Origin: Sphaeroforma sirkka
Lineage: Eukaryota > Opisthokonta > Ichthyosporea > Ichthyophonida
Direction of reading: 5' to 3'
DNA: 56,015 nucleotides
Assembly (NCBI GenBank): GCA_001586965.3
Contig: LUCW03000181.1
Coordinates: forward strand, 35,001 to 91,015
How positions within the stretch are numbered: the stretch's first letter is position 1; each line of letters starts with the position of its first letter. Below are positions 44,381-54,397 of the stretch, in pieces. A model generated the notes under the pieces. It did not search any database. It worked only from the letters and a program-made list of their open reading frames with translations, and was not told the DNA's origin. The position numbers were made by a program, and so were the translations under genes.

Positions 44381-45454
44381 TTAGACTTGTGCACGTTGGC
44401 GCTTACGTGTCCGTGTCTGCGAAGCTTTGTGGTAGGCCGCGATATCGTTGGCATCATCAAAAGCTTCTGCTGTTTCCCACGTTGGTTCGCCTTCTCGCCA
44501 TCTCACCAGGTATTCTAATTTCCCCGTCTCATCATTCGTACGATGTGTGATAATATGGCGAAACTCAACCCCTCCTTCGGTCCATAAGTCTTCGTTAATT
44601 GGTGGGTCTGTGCGTCTATGCACTAAACGGAGGAGTTCCACCCGTACCGGTTTGGTCTTGAATTCTGGTGGGGCGGAACCATCCTTGTTCGCTAACTCGT
44701 AGCGTTGGCCGTGTCTAGCTTTGACTACATATGGTCCAAACAATGGCCGCATAGCCTTCGTTGTTCGGCCTTCTGATCGTACCATGACCACATCTCCTTC
44801 GTCGAAATGTACCAAGTCGTGAGCATGCAGGCGGTCAAATGTCGTCGTAAGCTTGCCTGTATACTTCTTGGTAATGTGGTGGAGGGTCGGCAATATAGTG
44901 TCCTGTAACTGGTCTAATCGTTGTGCCCAGGTGTCATTCGTCATCGGCTGAGAATCCGGTAACTCGTCCGTGAAATCGGCGAACGGAACATGGCGGCGGC
45001 CAAAGTACACGCTAAACGGTGCACTCTTATGGCGACGGGATATCCGAAGGTTCTGGTATAGCATCGTAAACGGAAGGCGTTCGTCCCATCGAAGGGGAAC
45101 TGCCTCACAGCATTGTCGAATAGAACGTGTAATCTCCTTGTGACGTCGTTCTGCCGCGCCCAGCACTTGGGGTCGATATGGTGGAGACACCTTATGTAGC
45201 ATCCCCACTTCCTGGACCAGAAGCTCCACTAACTTGTTGGTGAACTCCTTCCCCATGTCTGTTTGGATTTTACGGGGAAACCATGTTCGCCAAAAATCTC
45301 TATGAGTGTCTGTGTCGTGGTTTCCTTTGTCTTGTCCGGTGTGGCTCGAAGGATAGAATAGCCTGTGGCGATGTCTAAGACGTGAAGAATATAATTGTTC
45401 TTGCGTCTGGACTCCAGTGGCATCGGGATGTAGTCCACTTGAATATGGTCCCAC
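44381..45454 (-). CDS. Element A pol continuation: integrase core end and chromodomain
   Basis: The true entry is by a frame change near 45274-45280; codons upstream of that in this frame are not meaningful. From IQTDMGKEFTNKLVELLVQ, the second catalytic Asp is followed exactly 35 residues later by Glu in LGAAERRHKE, completing DD35E. Then RRHKSAPFSVYFGRRH, a GPY/F-like segment (MRPLFGPYVVKARHG), and a C-terminal chromodomain: EFRHIITHRTND, GKLEYLVRWREGEPTWETAE. The chromodomain would steer integration to marked chromatin. It ends at a stop at 44381. Confidence 0.85.
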   Translation of the reverse strand: MGPYSSGLHPDATGVQTQEQLYSSRLRHRHRLFYPSSHTGQDKGNHDTDTHRDFWRTWFPRKIQTDMGKEFTNKLVELLVQEVGMLHKVSPPYRPQVLGAAERRHKEITRSIRQCCEAVPLRWDERLPFTMLYQNLRISRRHKSAPFSVYFGRRHVPFADFTDELPDSQPMTNDTWAQRLDQLQDTILPTLHHITKKYTGKLTTTFDRLHAHDLVHFDEGDVVMVRSEGRTTKAMRPLFGPYVVKARHGQRYELANKDGSAPPEFKTKPVRVELLRLVHRRTDPPINEDLWTEGGVEFRHIITHRTNDETGKLEYLVRWREGEPTWETAEAFDDANDIAAYHKASQTRTRKRQRAQV

Positions 45455-47655
45455 GGGTAGCGTGCATCGATGCTAATCATCGGGTGGAAACCTTTACGAA
45501 GTGTGTCCTGTCCCAAACATGTGCCACATTGCCGCTTAACTTCTGTGGCTAACTCAAGTGCCCCTGGCCAAATGTGACCGTTCTGACGAAGTTGTTGGAC
45601 TGTGTCCGCCGCCCCATGATGTCCTTGTTCGTGTTGCGCTTGCGTGAGTTGCGTACGACGCTGTTTCTCCGCCGGACTCGCTTGTGCAAACGCCGGTTGA
45701 CCCTCTGCATCTGCCAGTGCCACTGAGATTTCTCGCGCTGTGTCTAAGCACATGACATATTTTGTATGCTTTGGTTCTGCAAAACCAAGTCGCTGTGAAA
45801 ACAGCGGGTCCAGTTTGAATCCATTGGGAGGACCCACCCATGCTACTACGGTATGACCCCATGGTGTCTTCCCACATGCGTACTTAGCGTACTTGAGGAA
45901 CGTGTGTGGTGTCCGTGGTACCAGCACCGGTTCTGTCTGCAATAACTGCTTGAACAGGTCGAACCATGGTGCTCTTGGTACCCATGGTAGACATACTGTG
46001 GCCCGTGCGCCGTCGGCTCGTATCTTGCGTAACATCCTGTGTATCTGTTCCCAAGGCGGGTTCATCCATCCATCGACTATCGACCAGTCGTGGGCGAACG
46101 CTCCTTCCCCATCATCCTTCGTCCAGAACCGAGGAAGCTGAGCGTTGGTTGGGTCCGCAAATACATCTATGTCATTCGGTCCAAAGTGTTGTTGCGCTTG
46201 TTCAAAGTAACTAGGGAATAACTGCCAGCCGTCGGTATACATTATTTCGAGTTCGTCCTGCTCTGCTGTCCCCTCGTGAACTCTACTTAACATGTCCGGG
46301 AGCACATTTGACTCTCCTGGTATATGCGATATGGTAAAGTTGAATGGCGCGATGATATGATGCCATCTCTGAAGCATCGGATTAAGCTTGAGCTGTGTGT
46401 TCATATATACAAGGGCCTTGTGGTCCGTGAAGACCGCAAACCGTTGCCCATCCAAGTATTCCCTGAAATGTGTCAGTCCATATACCAATGCCAGTAACTC
46501 CTTCATAGGTGTGGCGTAGTTCTGTTGCGCATGGTTCAGAGTCTTACTAAAGAACATTAAGTAATGTTTCTTACCGTTGACCCATTGGAATAGCGCTCCC
46601 CCTAAACCGTAATCGCTAGCGTCGGTTTCCAAGTTCAGAGGAATGCCGTCGACCGGAAAGTGCAACGCCACAGCATTCACCACTGCGTCTTTCATTGCCT
46701 GCCACGCCTGTGCATGTCTCTCCTCCCAACGATCACCTATCAACTCCTTTGGTTTGAGTTTGCAAAATTCGCGCAAGGGTGCAACCGTGTTCGCGAAATT
46801 AGGCAGATGTTCGTGGAGGTAATTTGCTAAACCCAACGCCGAGGCTATATCTTTGTATCGTAGTGGTGTGGGCCAGTCGATCAGCTTGGCCTGCTTTTCA
46901 TGGTCAATGTCAATGCCTTGTGCCGATACTTTCTTCCCTAGGATCATGACTTCGGAGATAGCGAAGTGGCACTTGGCAGGGTTAAGCTTAAAACTGTGGT
47001 ATGTTAAGCGTTGTATCACCTTCTGCACCGTCCTAACGTGTTCGTCATAACCGTCACTGGCGATAACTATGTCATCGATATAGTGGTGAACCGGTAAGCC
47101 ATCAAGTATTGTACTCAAGGTACGTTGAAACTGCTGCGTGAGTACATGAAGACCGAACGGTGCTGATGTGAACGAGTACTGATAACGTTCGTGTGTAAAA
47201 CTAAATAAGTATTGTGAGTCTGGATGGATGGGCAGCCTGTGGTATGCAGCCGATATGTCCAGCGTCGTGTAGTACTTCTTACTCTTGAGGCGAGATATGA
47301 GTTCGTTGACCTTGGGGATCAGGAACTGGTCACCAGGAATAAGCGCGTTAACGGCACGCATGTCTAAACACACGCGTACCTTCTTGACGTTGCCTTCCGC
47401 ATCGAATGTCGGTACCGCAAGGAGAGGAAGATTAACAGTCGTTGGTGTCGTTCGTTTCGTGATCACCAAATCCGTCAACCACTTCTTCACTTGTTCATCC
47501 ACATAGGGGAGCCATCGATCGGATACGAAGTTACGCGCCGATCGCCGCATCTGCAACGCTTGTTCATGGGTTACTGGGATGGTTACCTCACTCCCTTCCA
47601 GACGACAGCGCGCGTTGTCGGCAATTTTCGCATTGGCTTCCAAATCCTGTGCCAA
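45229..47655 (-). CDS. Element A pol: RT, RNase H, Dam-like domain, integrase N-part (5'-truncated)
   Basis: 808 open codons with no true start, because the 5' end is cut at the B LTR. RT: VRVCLDMRAVNALIP, LDISAAYHRLPIHPDS, YIDD at 47071-47082. RNase H: NLETDASDYGLGGALFQ, FTDHKALVYMN. Dam-like domain: DIDVFADPTNAQLPRFW, NPPW. Integrase: HEQGHHGAADTVQQL with CGTCLGQD (HHCC zinc) and IQVDYIPMPLESRRKNNYIL with the first catalytic Asp. The frame ends soon after GEHGFPVK, where a -1 shift is needed to continue. This is the best preserved pol of the window; all visible RT and RNase H catalytic residues are kept. Confidence 0.88.
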   Translation of the reverse strand: MAQDLEANAKIADNARCRLEGSEVTIPVTHEQALQMRRSARNFVSDRWLPYVDEQVKKWLTDLVITKRTTPTTVNLPLLAVPTFDAEGNVKKVRVCLDMRAVNALIPGDQFLIPKVNELISRLKSKKYYTTLDISAAYHRLPIHPDSQYLFSFTHERYQYSFTSAPFGLHVLTQQFQRTLSTILDGLPVHHYIDDIVIASDGYDEHVRTVQKVIQRLTYHSFKLNPAKCHFAISEVMILGKKVSAQGIDIDHEKQAKLIDWPTPLRYKDIASALGLANYLHEHLPNFANTVAPLREFCKLKPKELIGDRWEERHAQAWQAMKDAVVNAVALHFPVDGIPLNLETDASDYGLGGALFQWVNGKKHYLMFFSKTLNHAQQNYATPMKELLALVYGLTHFREYLDGQRFAVFTDHKALVYMNTQLKLNPMLQRWHHIIAPFNFTISHIPGESNVLPDMLSRVHEGTAEQDELEIMYTDGWQLFPSYFEQAQQHFGPNDIDVFADPTNAQLPRFWTKDDGEGAFAHDWSIVDGWMNPPWEQIHRMLRKIRADGARATVCLPWVPRAPWFDLFKQLLQTEPVLVPRTPHTFLKYAKYACGKTPWGHTVVAWVGPPNGFKLDPLFSQRLGFAEPKHTKYVMCLDTAREISVALADAEGQPAFAQASPAEKQRRTQLTQAQHEQGHHGAADTVQQLRQNGHIWPGALELATEVKRQCGTCLGQDTLRKGFHPMISIDARYPWDHIQVDYIPMPLESRRKNNYILHVLDIATGYSILRATPDKTKETTTQTLIEIFGEHGFPVKSKQTWGRSSPTS
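45274..45280 (-). promoter_or_regulatory. Candidate -1 frameshift site TTTCCCC in integrase
   Basis: The heptamer T TTC CCC is in the X-XXY-YYZ register of the upstream frame, exactly where a -1 slip would join the two pol frames. B has the identical heptamer (54346-54352). I did not find a convincing downstream stem or pseudoknot by eye. An inherited one-base lesion is the alternative. Confidence 0.35.
45890..46245 (-). other. Dam-like N6-adenine methyltransferase domain in element A pol
   Basis: About 115 residues. FEQAQQHFGPNDIDVFADP, NAQLPRFWTKDDGEGAFAHD, WMNPPWEQIHRMLRKI (NPPW at 46051-46062) and ATVCLPWVPRAPWFDLF match, in order and spacing, the phage/DIRS Dam-like family: an AxxxNA-PRF element, a D-W segment, catalytic [DN]PP[YFW], then a strand and a W-F helix. 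It would methylate adenine N6 in DNA if active. It lies between RNase H and the integrase zinc domain. Confidence 0.75.
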
Positions 47656-47904
47656 TGTGGTCAGAATACAAGTACGGGTTATATTTATTTGATTATTTTA
47701 GGTTTATTACAAGTTTTACAGTTTATCAGAATAATCTGATAAACTGGGTTTTAGGGTTTTGCTGGTTTTACAGCACATGACTAATGACTCATTTAAGAGT
47801 CAGTCATTTTAGGATTACTGTTTATAATTACTAATAAATGAACAACGTCCCCTCCCTGAGGAGGAGAACGTTGAGATACAGTTATCTCGCGTATACTTAC
47901 TACA
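47656..47904 (+). repeat. 5' LTR of element B (249 bp)
   Basis: Runs TGTGGTCAGAATAC...TACTTACTACA, nearly identical to the A LTR. The five bases before it (GCCAA, 47651-47655) belong to A pol and should recur after the 3' LTR as a target duplication. TGACTCA at about 47786 is an AP-1/Gcn4-type site; hairpin TTTATCAGA...TCTGATAAA lies at about 47730-47756. Confidence 0.85.
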
Positions 47905-49118
47905 TTTTTTAACTTACCATAGAAGTTGTTAGTTTATTAGTAATTACAGAGAAAGCTACAGAATATGAATTAGTCAGTAGCTGGCACATATTTTTTTTTG
48001 TTATAAGTATAACAATTGAAAGACAATGCGAACAGAGATCTGTCGCATCAAATTGAACGATTTAGATTATCCGAACGATTTAGATTGAATTGAACGATTT
48101 AGATTGGATTAACGACGTTGTGGACGACGAGGATGAAGAAAGAATCTACTAATACGAGTGAACCCGAAGAGCGAACATTCCAATCAAGCAGAACATTAAC
48201 CAGGGTCAACAAGGAAAGTCTCACGACGATCAAATGACGAAATCAGACAATCAGTCATGAATCAGACACAGATAAGTCTCATATGCATGAGTACAGGTAG
48301 GAAGGTTGTTTTCAGTGTGAGACAAGTACAAATCGTATTGCAAGCTAATGAGCTTAAATTGTATTTAAGAAGTTGTTAGAAGAAAGTTCTTTAGGATCCA
48401 CAGTAGGGTAATAGAGATCTGGAGATTCCGATGGTTAGTACCGACTCGGTTCGGTACGATGATGTAAAGAATCAGCGGCATACTAGATTATTTTACAAAA
48501 GTTTTCAGAATGGGATATTAGGAAGCATACAGAGACACAAGTAAGCACCTGTGAGTTATTAGGAGCATATAAGGGTGGGGGCGCACATTGTGAACGGATG
48601 ATGCAAGTAAATACAAGGTTAAATTGTGAAAATGATATGCGAACACACTCAAATCACTAGAACTTCCAGATAAATCAGGTCAACGGAGAGGATCAACAGT
48701 ATGCACAGAAGGTGTGGTTGACGGCAGCTTAGTTTAGGAGTGCAATAACGAGCAATCGTTCTTAGATCAAGAAGCATATTCCAACAACCGCAACAGCACA
48801 TGACAAGGACATCACGAGTAAGAAGAGTAAAAGAGGAGCGATGAGGGAAGTTCCCAACAGGGTCTTGTCGAATAGGCCGTCATTAGGCCGGAGTAAGAGC
48901 TGGCGAGGAGTAGAACAAGAAGTGGCTCCGACTAATGAGGCACTCAACCATATGTTATTGTGGGATGAAGAGTAAGACAGCTGGTAGTGTTAGAGTATGT
49001 AGACTATCCACACTACTTATGTTAGTGTAGGAAATAAAACAGTCACGAGGGAACCCACGAGTTCCTCGGAGATCGATGTCGAGACGTTATGTGTTTGAAG
49101 GATGAAATTTAATAGAAA
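47905..49118 (+). other. Leader of element B with candidate self-priming site
   Basis: No tRNA-type primer site (TGG...) follows the LTR. GTTGTTAGTTTATTAGTAATTA (47925-47946) is instead complementary to the LTR segment 47825-47846: 14 exact bases plus 6. GAACGATTTAGATT is present three times near 48055-48110. The remainder is unstructured and non-coding. Confidence 0.45.
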
Positions 49119-51451
49119 ATGGATATTTATATTCAGTACTCTATCAGTTCATTTGCACACATTTCTTGGTTCTCCATTGACGAACAACTCACCAACCATG
49201 TCCTACCCCGCCAAAGTCGTAGACAGCAACTCTTGAATCCTGAGCGCCGCAAGGAAGATGATATCGACCGACGTGGAACTAAACGTCGTCAGTCCCATAC
49301 GGAACGCTCCGCTCCGCACTCAGGTCAGGCACTGGAGGGGCAACAACAGACACATCTTGGGGCTCCACATATTATTTCCGCGGACGACAAGCAGCCACCA
49401 ACAGCAAACAAAAAATGGACCTGCACAATCTGACGAGGATGTCATATTCGAGGGTGAGACCAAGGAAGTACCCAACCTGCGTGCGGACAGTAGTCAGACT
49501 TTTATTGGTGAACAGGTAGCCAGTGAAGGGCTGTCCCCTCGTTCGTCTCGGGATACTGTTCCAGGGGCCTTATTTCCCAGTAATGACCCACCACGCCTCC
49601 CACCTAACAAGCGGAAGCGTCACCGGAACCGTACCAACAACAAGGAAACGGTACGGGAACAATCGTCAGCTCAGAAACTCACGGAGCTGATGACACAACA
49701 GCAGTCTCTCTTTGAAAAATACGAACAGAGGTTACAGCGCATAAACGCCGGACGAACTACAATAGGGCCGGCCGCTAAGGAGAGTTCTTCTGACGCACAC
49801 GAACGGGTACAGGCAGTACCAGAGGACGAAGACAACCCTACCTTCCGAATTCAAGGCTGTGAGCGTCCGTTTTATGGACTTGGGTACAAATCACCAGGGT
49901 CAGAGGACAGTTCAACCGAGGAGGATGATGATACTCTGTCTGCCAGTGAGAACACACCAACTTTTCAAGAGTTCGCACATGAACAAGTATTAGCCAGACA
50001 GAATCCTCAAGGTAAGCAGGCGGTGAAGAATAGACAGGACCGATTAAGTAGAACCTGCGCCAACAACAGCAACGTCAGTGGGGCGAGAAAGAAGCGCCCA
50101 GTGAATATGTACAGACACATAAACGACAAGAGAAGGAGACAACAGTGCCTCCGCCCACACCGGCTAGTATCGAGAAAAGGCGACAGGCGCTACACGTACG
50201 GATACTACAGTTAAGTGACGAGCTATGCCAAGCAATCGAGGAGAATAACACGACTCGAGCTGAAGCTCTTCGGGGCGTGATTGAGACACTTCGAGCTACA
50301 TTAGAGTCCCGACCGGTAGAGAAGAGTCCCGTACCTTCACCACGTACGTGGCCTGATTGGCCGTCGACTGGGAGATACTACCTACATGATATCATGGAAC
50401 GGGACACAAGAGGGGCTCTCCTCGAGGCGTTCAAGAACGCACAAATCGCAGGGCTGGACGAGAGTTGGAACGCACGCATGGTTTCATAAGGTACTATCTT
50501 ACTTCAAGGCGGAAAAGTCAACGCTGGACTACATCCGCGACAACTCTGAACGGTTGAAGACATGCACACCTCAACTACAGATCGAACAGATCTGTTCGCA
50601 CTGAAACACAAGCCACTGTCGATCCCGCGTTTCGCAAGTTAGCCAAGGGCCAAAGTCGGAACATGCACACTCCTCTTATGGAACAAATGACACAGCTCAT
50701 GGAGAACCACAGGAGGGCACGTGAACGGTGCCAGACAGATGCCGACTTCCAACAGAATTTAGTGAACCACTGCATTGTACAACTGTTAGAAGAAGCTCTC
50801 AACGGCCGTACGTATGAACGTACTCTACAGTTGCATCCCAAATGGCAACTGATGGAGACACACGAGCTTATACAGCTGTTGAGCCCTGACATTCAGGATG
50901 CACAGCAACGTACGGCAGCACGTTTCCAGGGTCGCAACAACCGCGAGGGGCCCGACGACCAATGGAAGTCGCGACCACACCAATAGCCGCCCCAACCTAC
51001 AGACGAGTAGACGACAAACGCAGAATTGGACTCAACGGCCCCAACCTACGGTACCAACGACTTGTGCGGGGTGCCAGGCACAGGCGCCACCAGGTGGTAG
51101 GCACATCCACGGTGTCATCATTTCAGGGCGTCGCAAGCGGTGAGCGCAGAGGGTCGGGCAAGGCTATACGACAACAACCGTCCTTTGAGGGACGTACAAT
51201 CGGTACACAGACCGTCCACAACGTCAACCGCAGGACAGGGGCAGAATACATCCCAGACTAGAGACGTAGTTACAATACGTCCGACGCCTCAAGTACAGGT
51301 GAATGCGATTACACAGGACGAAGACTTGGCTCCACCATCGGAAGCTACAGAGATTCATATCAACACGATCCTTTACGAAGACTTCGAGCACATGACGTCA
51401 ACACCAAACCACACCTATGACACGTGGGAGTCGGTAGCCGATCATGCATGA
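49119..51451 (+). pseudogene. Element B gag (fragmented)
   Basis: Frames at 49258-50214, 50145-50489, 50663-50986 and 51140-51451 follow one another. The N-terminus is polar with basic patches (PPNKRKRHRNRTNN) and a coiled-coil-like QQSLFEKYEQRLQRINAG, then a helical region (RRQALHVRILQLSDELCQAI; QNLVNHCIVQLLEEALNGR). CAGCQAQAPPGGRHIHG keeps two Cys and two His but is not a standard CCHC knuckle. Breaks are small indels. Confidence 0.6.
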
Positions 51452-51539
51452 GAGGTGAGGGTGTCTGAGTCGGATAGGAGCTTCATATTTGTTACCACGA
51501 TTGGAGCAGTGATGGCAATACAAGACCCATTGCTGACGT

Positions 51540-51890
51540 CAGACAACCGAGAGTCTATATTCAAGTACAAATCAACGGACGTACGTTCAAAGCCTTGATA
51601 GACACGGGAGCAAATAGAAGTTGTATCTCACAGACATCCGCAGACCTCCTTGGCCGACCAATAACTCCGGCACCACCTGGGTCATTTATATATTTAGCTG
51701 ACAAGGCGGTGCGAACTCCTCGACTGGGGACGACGGAAGTGGTACCTATAAGGTACGGTACCAGAATTATCGACGGTTAATTAGAATTGATGAACTTGCC
51801 GACGGGTATAGATGTTATAGTGGGGCAAGATATGTTGAAAGGCTTGGGCCTATACATAGGCGGTATCAATCGCCACTTGCACCAATAGAC
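51540..51890 (+). pseudogene. Element B protease
   Basis: VYIQVQINGRTFKALIDTGA leads to NRSCISQTSADLLGRP with the intact DTGA active site. TGIDVIVGQDMLKGLGLYIG gives the second conserved strand. One stop (51778) separates the halves. It continues toward RT through an acidic Pro-rich linker. Confidence 0.75.
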
Positions 51891-51899
51891 CCCACAGAA

Positions 51900-53340
51900 C
51901 TAGAAGAGCTCCTCGAACCCATACCACGCCGACAGGCACCTAACACGACGGAACCCGTCGATGTACGCGAACGGTTGGCACAGGATTTGGAAGCCAATGC
52001 GAAAATTGCCGACAACGCGCGCTGTCGTCTGGAAGGGAGTGAGGTAACCATCCCAGTAACCCATGAACAAGCGTTGCAGATGCGGCGATCGGCGCGTAAC
52101 TTCGTATCCGATCGATGGCTCCCCTATGTGGATGAACAAGTGAAGAAGTGGTTGACGGATTTGGTGATCACGAAACGAACGACACCAACGACTGTTAATC
52201 TTCCTCTCCTTGCGGTACCGACATTCGATGCGGAAGGCAACGTCAAGAAGGTACGCGTGTGTTTAGACATGCGTGCCGTTAACGCGCTTATTCCTGGTGA
52301 CCAGTTCCTGATCCCCAAGGTCAACGAACTCATATCTCGCCTCAAGAGTAAGAAGTACTACACGACGCTGGACATATCGGCTGCATACCACAGGCTGCCC
52401 ATCCATCCAGACTCACAATACTTATTTAGTTTTACACACGAACGTTATCAGTACTCGTTCACATCAGCACCGTTCGGTCTTCATGTACTCACGCAGCAGT
52501 TTCAACGTACCTTGAGTACAATACTTGATGGCTTACCGGTTCACCACTATATATCGATGACATAGTTATCGCCAGTGACGGTTATGACGAACACGTTAGG
52601 ACGGTGCAGAAGGTGATACAACGCTTAACATACCACAGTTTTAAGCTTAACCCTGCCAAGTGCCACTTCGCTATCTCCGAAGTCATGATCCTAGGGAAGA
52701 AAGTATCGGCACAAGGCATTGACATTGACCATGAAAAGCAGGCCAAGCTGATCGACTGGCCCACACCACTACGATACAAAGATATAGCCTCGGCGTTGGG
52801 TTTAGCAAATTACCTCCACGAACATCTGCCTAATTTCGCGAACACGGTTGCACCTTGCGCGAATTTTGCAAACTCAAACCAAAGGAGTTGATAGGTGATC
52901 GTTGGGAGGACATGCACAGGCGTGGCAGGCAATGAAAGACGCAGTGGTGAATGCTGTGGCGTTACACTTTCCGGTCGACGGCATTCCTCTGAACTTGGAA
53001 ACCGACGCTAGCGATTACGGTTTAGGGGGGAGCGCTATTCCAATGGGTCAACGGTAAGAAACATTACTTAATGTTCTTTAGTAAGACTCTGAACCATGCG
53101 CAACAGAACTACGCCACACCTATGAAGGAGTTACTGGCATTGGTATATGGACTGACACATTTCAGGGAATACTTGGATGGGCAACGGTTTGCGGTCTTCA
53201 CGGACCACAAGGCCCTTGTATATATGAACACACAGCTCAAGCTTAATCCGATGCTTCAGAGATGGCATCATATCATCGCGCCATTCAACTTTACCATATC
53301 GCATATACCAGAGAGTCAAATGTGCTCCCGGACATGTTAA
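51900..53340 (+). pseudogene. Element B reverse transcriptase and RNase H (frameshifted)
   Basis: Same protein as element A: VRVCLDMRAVNALIP, LDISAAYHRLPIHPDS. A 2-base insertion at about 52552 falls inside the codons for YIDD. Further single-base changes near 52853, 52908, 53030 and 53309 break RNase H. Almost every break is in or next to a short base run, while the amino acids between them match A. Confidence 0.8.
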
Positions 53341-53383
53341 GTAGAGTACACGAGGGACAGCGGAGCAGGACGAACTCGAAATA

Positions 53384-54397
53384 ATGTATACCGACGGCTG
53401 GCAGTTATTCCCTAGTTACTTTGAACAAGCGCAACAACACTTTGGACCGAATGACATAGATGTATTTGCGGACCCAACCAACGCTCAGCTTCCTCGGTTC
53501 TGGACGAAGGATGATGGGGAAGGAGCGTTTGCCCACGACTGGTCGATAGTCGATGGATGGATGAACCCGCCTTGGGGACAGATACACAGGATGTTACGCA
53601 AGATACGAGCCGACGGCGCACGGGCCACAGTATGTCTACCATGGGTACCAAGAGCACCATGGTTCGACCTGTTCAAGCAGTTATTGCAGACAGAACCGGT
53701 GCTGGTACCACGGACACCACACACGTTCCTCAAGTACGCTAAGTACGCATGTGGGAAGACACCATGGGGTCATACCGTAGTAGCACAGGTGGGTCCTCCC
53801 AATGGATTCAAACTGGACCCGCTGTTTTCACAGCGACTTGGTTTTGCAGAACCAAAGCATACAAAATATGTCATGTGCTTAGACACAGCGCGAGAAATCT
53901 CAGTGGCACTGGCAGATGCAGAGGGTCAACCGGCGTTTGCACAAGCGAGTCCGGCGGAGAAACAGCGTCGTACGCAACTCACGCAAGCGCAACACGAACA
54001 AGGACATCATGGGGCGGCGGACACAGTCCAACAACTTCGTCAGAACGGTCACGTTTGGCCAGGGGCACTTGAGTTAGCCACAGAAGTTAAGCGGCAATGT
54101 GGCACATGTTTGGGACAGGACACACTTCGTAAAGGTTTCCACCCGATGATTAGCATCGATGCACGCCACCCGTGGGACCATATTCAAGTGGACTACATCC
54201 CGATGCCACTGGAGTCCAGACGCAAGAACAATTATATTCTTCACGTCTTAGACATCGCCACAGGCTATTCTATCCTTCGAGCCACACCGGACAAGACAAA
54301 GGAAACCACGACACAGACACTCATAGAGATTTTTGGCGAACATGGTTTCCCCGTAAAATCCAAACAGACATGGGGAAGGAGTTCACCAACAAGTTAG
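53384..54397 (+). CDS. Element B Dam-like domain and integrase N-part
   Basis: 337 open codons equal to the corresponding part of A with a handful of substitutions (NPPWGQ for NPPWEQ; VAQVG for VAWVG; NGHVWP for NGHIWP). NPPW is at 53564-53575. Integrase HHCC and the first Asp strand (IQVDYIPMPLES) are intact. It ends at the same frame change as in A. Confidence 0.8.
   Translation: MYTDGWQLFPSYFEQAQQHFGPNDIDVFADPTNAQLPRFWTKDDGEGAFAHDWSIVDGWMNPPWGQIHRMLRKIRADGARATVCLPWVPRAPWFDLFKQLLQTEPVLVPRTPHTFLKYAKYACGKTPWGHTVVAQVGPPNGFKLDPLFSQRLGFAEPKHTKYVMCLDTAREISVALADAEGQPAFAQASPAEKQRRTQLTQAQHEQGHHGAADTVQQLRQNGHVWPGALELATEVKRQCGTCLGQDTLRKGFHPMISIDARHPWDHIQVDYIPMPLESRRKNNYILHVLDIATGYSILRATPDKTKETTTQTLIEIFGEHGFPVKSKQTWGRSSPTS

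Larger units (their letters stand above)
43354..47655 (-). mobile_element. Chromodomain Ty3 retrotransposon A (minus), 5'-truncated by element B
   Basis: From its 3' end: LTR (43354-43598), G-rich polypurine tract, two tandem arrays, pol (44381-47655). The 5' part (LTR, gag, protease) is absent because the LTR of B starts at 47656, inside the pol codons. The left LTR abuts the broken integrase of C. Near-identical to B over the shared part. Confidence 0.85.

Noticed and set aside
44117-44518. Plus-strand open frame with repeated LEWLVYTRELE peptides
   Set aside because: Created by the 27/30-bp tandem array in the 3'UTR of element A, antisense to it; unit lengths divisible by three keep it open by chance.
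45893-46221. Plus-strand open frames opposite the Dam-like domain (and mirror copies at 53405-53733)
   Set aside because: Antisense to the pol frame; duplicated only because A and B are copies.
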